A stretch of 64,000 nt of DNA from Calocera cornea HHB12733 (lineage: Eukaryota > Basidiomycota > Dacrymycetes > Dacrymycetales > Dacrymycetaceae): NCBI GenBank assembly GCA_001632435.1, contig KV424019.1, positions 1-64,000 of the forward strand. Reading direction: 5' to 3'. Each line of letters opens with the position of its first letter. The stretch's first letter is position 1. Of the stretch, positions 58,296-64,000 are shown piece by piece. The position numbers and the translations under genes were made by a program. The notes below the pieces were generated by a model. It was not told where the DNA came from and searched no databases. It was given only the letters and a program-made list of their open reading frames with translations.

Positions 58296-59504
58296 GCGTG
58301 AGCGCGCAGCACCCCCGGCCTGCAGTCACGGTGGCGCGGGGAAAGTGGTATTTGGTAATGATCATGAATTTCACGGCATGATGCGTAAGGTAGACATACT
58401 TCACTCTGATCGGGCCCTAGCAATGTAGCAACATAATAAGCAATAGAATGTCTGCTTGTTGTACGTGCGAGGGCGCAGTCCGGTCGGACTGTGGCGTGCT
58501 GACACTGCTGAGGGAGCCGAAGAGGCGCTTGGCTCCTCCACAGCCCAAATACTCGCTCCGCTTGCTGCAATCACAAGCTTGCAGTCCCGGTCGACCGGTA
58601 CTGCTGAACAAGATACCACGTGTCGTTTGTGGGCACTCGGATCTTGGCAGACGACTCCCATTGTAAGATGCGGGCCTGTTGTACATAGCGTGCAATCCCG
58701 GTGGAGGGCGAGGGGTGTTGTAGGTGCGACCCTGTAGCACACCCAACATTGCTTGACTCGGTGGCTGCAACGGAGCTGCATCAGCGGCGTCGGTTATTGG
58801 TCTGTCAGAGGATGATACAATGAGTCATCTGAACAAGCTTGCGGTCCCGGTTGACATGTGTTATATAAGGAGGCTGCGACCCCGCATTGTGAGGGCCGGC
58901 GGCAACACCGGTGATCGCTATGCCACGTGTCTTCTGTGGTCACTCGGATCTTGCCAAAGGACTGTCAGTGCATCAACGTAATCCCCTACGTAGCCAAGCA
59001 CCACCCGTGCCTTTCCCGCGCTTTGTTGCCATGCGGACCCGGGTAAAAACTAGTTGGTTCCAGCACCGCCGTCTTTGTCCGGGAAAACAACTCGCGGGAA
59101 ACCCGTACAACACAGCCCCGGAGACCCCTCTTCGCGTCTTTATCCGCTCTTTCTTCGACGCCTCCCGCATGTGTTAACGGAATTGCTCGCCTCCTCATCG
59201 TCGAACATAAAGAAACATCACCAGACCGCAGAAGGTATGACGTGCCAGCGCAGCGATCATGGGGCCTGTTCGGCCTTCGGCACCGGGTTTGGCGTGGCCG
59301 ATGCTGGGCATGGTACACGGGTCGACTCATCCGTTGTCCCCTGTCTTCGCAGTTCATCAATGATGTACAGCCGTTTCAAGATGTTCAAAAAGCCAGCCAC
59401 TGGATACCTAGATCTGCATTCGAATGTCCCTCCCTGTCCTTTCATGCTCAACTGCAAGCGATTTGCCAATCAAGTAACAGACACGAGCTGGCCCACCCAT
59501 CGCT
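58296..59504. other. Intergenic between MFS-E and DUF6535 gene 4
   Basis: 1.2 kb with diverged direct repeats (listed separately) and a TATATAAGG box at 58863-58871 whose target is unclear: the next long gene starts 640 nt away. An 88-codon frame (58911-59177) begins about 40 nt after this box but has no family features. Confidence 0.4.
58573..58963 (+). repeat. Diverged direct repeats
   Basis: Two blocks recur in the same order. ACAAGCTTGC(A/G)GTCCCGGT is at 58573-58594 and 58834-58855. CCACGTGTC...CACTCGGATCTTG is at 58616-58656 and 58923-58963. The second copy has extra DNA between the blocks, including a TATATAAGG box. A weak third trace (GCAATCCCGGT) lies near 58690. The ends do not look like transposon termini, so a tandem segmental duplication that has since diverged is most likely. 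Confidence 0.6.
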
Positions 59505-62266
59505 ATGCCGTACGTCGAGGACACGTCGTTACCCGAGGCGTTGCGCGCCTGGCCCGGGATCCCCTTGACGGAATACACACCTCCCGGGGGATCAGATGGC
59601 CCTCAGCGCCGCGATTTCGTCAATGATCTGCCTGCTGGGAGCGGGAAGGGCTCGAATGCTGCCATATGGCCCATCTACAACGGGAAGGCCGAAGAGCTTG
59701 ATGCAGAGCTCATCGAGACCTGCAACGATGCCATGGATAACCTCCTCATCTTTGTACGTACATGTTCTCACACCGCTCATAGTTCAACTAACAGAACTGC
59801 TTACAGGCGGCATTATTCTCGGCAATAGTCACGGCTTTCCTCATGCTGTCTCTTCCGCTCCTCCAGCCCGACAACTCCCAAGCGATGGTCGACGGAATCA
59901 CCGCCCTCTCGGCCCAAATTGCGGTCCTTCGGGATTCGGACATATCTATGCCTCCGATATATCAAGCGAGCGCGTTTATGCTCTCAATGACCGACGTGTG
60001 GGTGAATGCCCTTTGGCTCCTCAGCCTAATGATCAGTCTCACGACATCCGTCCTCGCAATGCTTATCAAACAATGGCTACGTGCCTTCGTCACCGACCTC
60101 CCGTCCGCACCGAGAAACCGTGCGCACCACAGACAGTTTCGTCTGGATGGCGTGCAAATATGGCACGTTCCCCGTATTGCCAGCTCGCTTCCCGTCTTAA
60201 TTCATGTCGCCGTTGGCCTTTTCCTCGCGGGGCTCATGATCTATCTCTGCAATATCGCCCTTCCACTCGGCATTGTTCTGGGCACCATTTTTGCCGCAGG
60301 CAGTCTGGGATACTTCTTGTTGGCAGCTGCGCCGTTATTCTGGTTGCAGTGTCCATACAAGTCCCCTCTCACGGAGGCCTTGGACTGGCTCTGGTCATGT
60401 TTACTCCGAACATCTAGGAGCACTCTGGCGGCATCCGGAATTCCAGTCGAGCTCCCTTGCCCCAAGAAGGCAAGAGTTCATGCAAGAATCGATGTACTGT
60501 TGACCACGAAGAAGAACCAGTTTGACGATCTCTGCTTATCCTGGTTGGCTTGCACTACTTCCGCCGATATCGATGTTTCTCGAGCAGTTGCGATGGCATA
60601 CTTCAACTTGAACGAGTTCGTCATGGGAGAGACGGAATCCCGGGTCGCTCAAGCCGAACGAAACAAATCAATGCGACTCTTACATCTTCCCCAACTTCAA
60701 TCGCCCCGCATCGTCCTCCCCAGGTCTGCGACATGGTCGGAAGTCAAGGAGGTTCTTATCCAAATGGCTGTTGCCCGCACATTTGAGTTTTGGGAAACCC
60801 ATGAGACGTGGTCATTGAGGGCGCTGCACTGGGCGTGGTCGCTTCCGCTGGATGCGATACCAGAATCCGACCGGTTGTTGTATTATGTTCTCATGCTTCA
60901 CTGTCTTGGGCCGCGATACTCTGCATTGGAACCTCAGATCTACAAGTTGAGTCTTGTATGGTTCAAGCGGGCATCCAGTTACTTCTTGATGGATCTCCGA
61001 GATCCAACCCGAAGCTTATCGTCCTTCGCGTGCACTTTGTTCTTGGCGTTCCTGGATCGATGTCTCAATCGGCAGAATTGGATCTACAGACAACTGGTAG
61101 ACGTCCTCTGTGAGCCTGTTGCGGACTGCATTGGCGCCTCTGCATCTTTGCCGGCAAGTTTTCTGGGCTGGGCGGCAGTGATATGGGGAACACGCTCGCC
61201 CGAGATTCGAGCCCACCTGGACCCGCGGACAGCGCGAACTCAACATCTCTCGCATGACGTCGAATCGATACGGGACTCCATCCTCATTCCGCTCATCGCC
61301 TCAGACGTACACGGCTTCTTGGAGAAGGCGGCGATGCGATATGCTATGAACGAGATGGCCTTGGGTACACCTGATTGCCTCGGACCCACCGATGGCTTGC
61401 GACATATCCTGGAGTGGTTCCGTAGCCATGATACTGTGTATCCTCAGCGTCTGGGGCATCTGGAGACTGCGGACCATGTATCCACCATGTATCCGGCTGA
61501 GGTTCAGTTTTTACGGTTTTGTGTTGAAGCACACTCCGAGCAACTCGGTGGCTGGTCGATCGAACTGGTCCAAGCATGTCAACTCCTGGATGTGCGATCG
61601 GACTGGTGGGAACGTTACTGTCCAACCGGAGGTCGATGGTGGGATGCCGACTATGTGGATGAGCTGATGCATGCTCTGGCGGAGGTGATATCTTCTGGTC
61701 GGCAGTTCCAGGACCCGCAGACGATCCGAATTGGCCTTCATCTTTTCCCGCTGTTCCTCAAGTCGGCAGAGTACGGCACCTTCAAGACCACAAGGACCTC
61801 GTCCCTGAAGGGACAAATTGACATCTGGCTCGGGTCACTTATTGACTACGGGTTCGTCGATGTCATACTCCAGGACGAGGAGGGCTGTGATCTCCTTTGC
61901 AAGTTTTTATCGGACCTATTGCACGGGCCCGACTTGTGGCTCGCAGACGCAGTGGCCGACTCTGGCCTTCTCCACCTGCTCATTCAGCATAAGGAGCACG
62001 AGAATCTACTGGGACTGGCCAATTTCAGCATCCTTCGGGGCGACTTCGTACAACTAACGAGGACACGAACGACTTCCAGTACCGCGTCTTCCTCATCAGT
62101 CTCCACTAGCGAGGCGAGCCGCTTCGGGAGGGGCATGAATCCAATGCTGATGGCCGCGATCGACGAGGGTGACATGCTCGAGATGGGGCAGTTGAAGGGT
62201 GGAGCGGAGGAGGCAGGTGGTTCACAGCGAGCTGCAGCGCGGCGTTGGCGAGCTCTTCCTAACTAA
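59505..62266 (+). CDS. DUF6535-family multi-span membrane protein 4
   Basis: Two exons, 59505-59753 and 59807-62266 (53-nt phase-0 intron at the family position); 902 aa. Exon 1 has AIWPIYNGKAEELDAELIE and ends NLLIF; its start MPYVEDTSLPEALRAW departs from the (G/R)xEQP-PEDFW opening of copies 1-3. Exon 2 opens AALFSAIVTAFLML, with further spans around LWLLSLMISLTTSVLAML, VLIHVAVGLFLAGLMIYL and GYFLLAAAPLFW, and QWLRAFVTDLPSAP between spans 2 and 3. The central motif is HWAWSLPLDAIPESDRLLYY. It lies 42 kb from the other three, on the opposite strand. Function unknown. Confidence 0.85.
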
Positions 62267-62592
62267 TTGAGAACGAAGCGGTCCCATTGTGATTGGACTA
62301 TATTTTCGACACACAGCATTTTCTGTACACTTTGCAACGCATTTATGTAGCACATCTGTAGCTCGATAGCCGATAGTCATTGCTCACACAGCACGCATGT
62401 TCCTCGATAGGCATTATTTATCATATTTCAGCAAATATGCCTCAATCGGTAGACTGGGTTAATAGAGTCGACTACGTAGTTCCTCTCCACTCTGCACTAG
62501 ATCAGTGAAAGCTGCAATGCACACAATGCTATATGAACGACTATGACACAATACTGATACACCACACAATGCAAGGTTCGATGCCCAGCTGT
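62267..62592. other. Convergent 3' flanks of DUF6535 gene 4 and cyclophilin
   Basis: 326 nt, AT-richer than the genes on either side, as expected for two facing 3' untranslated regions. Confidence 0.5.
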
Positions 62593-64000
62593 CTACTTCT
62601 CCAGGTCGACCTTCGAGTACACATGGCCGGCCCTACGCTTGCCCTTCCTGTCGCGGGCAAAGAGGTTCCTGCAGCAGCCGATGCCGCCGAGGAGGATGAA
62701 CGCGCAGATGGGGAGGATGACGAAGACGATGAGAACGAGGATGTAGCGCACGGACAGAGGAAGGAGCTTGACGCCCGTTGTGGGCGCTTGTGTACTTGTC
62801 GCGGTGCTGGCGGGGGCGGATGGCGGGGGCGTGGTGAGCAGCACGGCGTCGTCCTGGGGGAGAGACAACAATGTTCATTTTAGGTCTACTGTGGATTACA
62901 GTTCGATGTGGAAAGGCACCTGCTGACCGTCCGCGTCGACCTCTAGCGGGATCTAAGGAAAAGACAATCAGAACGGGACGAGCATAGTTGGGAGTAGGAA
63001 TCGCACCTCGCCAGTGGCAGCGATGACAACAGGCTCCTTGGGCTTGTCGCCGTAGCCCTTGGGAACATTTTCTGACTTGCGTTAGAACGGGAGGAGGGGA
63101 TCAACATGATCAGGTACTTACCAATGGCACGAACAACATCCATGCCCTCAATAACGGTGCCAAAAACAACCTGGTTGTCGTCAGTACAAGCTCTCAAAGC
63201 CCATGTCTCAGGCACATACATGCTTCCCATCCAGCCAGCTGGTCAACGCGGTGCAAATGAAGAACTGGGAGCCGTTCGTGTCCTTGCCGGAGTTGGCCAT
63301 CGACAGCGTGCCTGGTCCGGTGTGGCGCAGCTTGAAGTTCTCGTCGGGGAACTTATTGCCGTAGATGGACTATGAATCTGTGTCAGGACGAGGATTTCAT
63401 GAGATAGAGAAGGAACAGACCTTGCCCCCAGTGCCGTCACCCCTCTCTGCAGATCAGATCAGTATGAGGTATATGCATACATACCTGCTAGCATGTCACG
63501 CACCGAAATCACCACCCTGGATCCTGTAGCAATCGTCAGCAACCGCAAGCCTTCAGCAGTAAAAGATCCTACATGAAGTCCTTAATGACACGGTGGAAAG
63601 TTGCGCCCTTGTAGCCGAACCCAAGGTCGTTGCCCTCCGCATCCTTGCCGAGGGTGAGCTCGCGGAAGTTCTCTGCTGTCTTGGGCACGGTCTGTGACAC
63701 CGCGGTTAGTTGGAGGTCCGGCTCCTGTGACTGGTTTCGGGTACCTTGCCGTACAGACCGATCACGACTACATTCGACATCAGCGAGCTGCTGCGGATGA
63801 AGGATAAGACGCGTACTCCTTCCCAGAGGCCTTCCACCATGCTCGATATCGAAGTACACCTACACAAAACGCGTCTCAGAACCTTGCTCGCGCTAGCTGG
63901 CAACCCCGTGCGCACCTGGCTGGTGATAGCAGGCGACTTTGCCGACTCTGCCGACCCACTCAGCAGGAGCAAGACGGCTGCGAGGAGCGCAAGGTAGGTA
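62593..64000 (-). CDS. ER cyclophilin (peptidyl-prolyl isomerase) with C-terminal membrane anchor, 5' end outside window
   Basis: Eleven exons are visible: 64000-63916 (partial), 63859-63817, 63767-63745, 63691-63573, 63523-63504, 63446-63421, 63369-63220, 63170-63122, 63071-63007, 62952-62920, 62853-62593. The partial first exon is a hydrophobic signal sequence ([18 protein letters not shown]). The cyclophilin core is complete: [35 protein letters not shown] with catalytic Arg and Phe, [18 protein letters not shown] and [11 protein letters not shown]. After it come a Pro/Thr/Ala-rich stalk, one membrane span ([19 protein letters not shown]) and a short basic tail. The enzyme should catalyse proline isomerisation in the ER lumen. 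Four exons are only 20, 23, 26 and 33 nt. Confidence 0.92.

Overview
This window looks like nuclear DNA from an agaricomycete (basidiomycete) fungus, most likely a wood-decay type such as a polypore; that placement is inference. Evidence: GC-rich genes packed on both strands, very short GT-AG introns (mostly 46-66 nt), CT-rich promoter tracts, a basidiomycete-type caleosin, Mei2-like and DHA2-MFS genes, and four members of a multi-membrane-span family that I know as DUF6535 and associate mainly with Agaricomycetes. All gene models are my own splicing of the sequence. Exon phases and total lengths were checked for each intact model, and exon coordinates are given in the entries.

Layout. 0-4.1 kb: an LTR with an upstream polypurine tract, abutting an inactive Ty1/copia relic on the minus strand, then unexplained repeat-like DNA. 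4.1-6.0 kb: secreted purple acid phosphatase. 6.9-17.4 kb: three tandem minus-strand DUF6535 genes. 18-21.7 kb: caleosin, then a secreted Ser/Thr-rich single-span membrane protein (plus). 22.2-25.5 kb: 12-exon Mei2-like RNA-binding protein. 25.5-28.9 kb: a 3.4-kb stretch with no recognisable gene. 28.9-31.1 kb: PhoD-like phosphatase. 31.9-35.0 kb: three paralogous EBP-like (EXPERA-type) membrane proteins, one frameshifted. 35.4-36.8 kb: aldo-keto reductase. 37.3-42.3 kb: P5B ATPase. 42.5-43.5 kb: Bos1/membrin SNARE. 44.9-58.3 kb: array of DHA2-type MFS transporters (four largely intact, one decayed; the last contains a 100-N gap) with a relic of a DUF6535 gene inside it. 59.5-62.3 kb: a fourth DUF6535 gene. 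62.6-64 kb: ER cyclophilin with a C-terminal membrane anchor, running off the window.

How it fits together. Single-copy housekeeping genes (PhoD-like, AKR, P5B ATPase, Bos1, Mei2-like, cyclophilin) are interleaved with three locally duplicating families: DUF6535, EBP-like and DHA2 MFS. Each shows birth-and-death: conserved intron positions, intact copies and a broken or decayed copy. The best candidate for an undescribed system is the DUF6535 family: a conserved N-terminal motif, a four-span membrane module and a long, fast-diverging C-terminal part holding one conserved motif. Its function is unknown to me. No CRISPR, rRNA or tRNA gene was recognised by eye.
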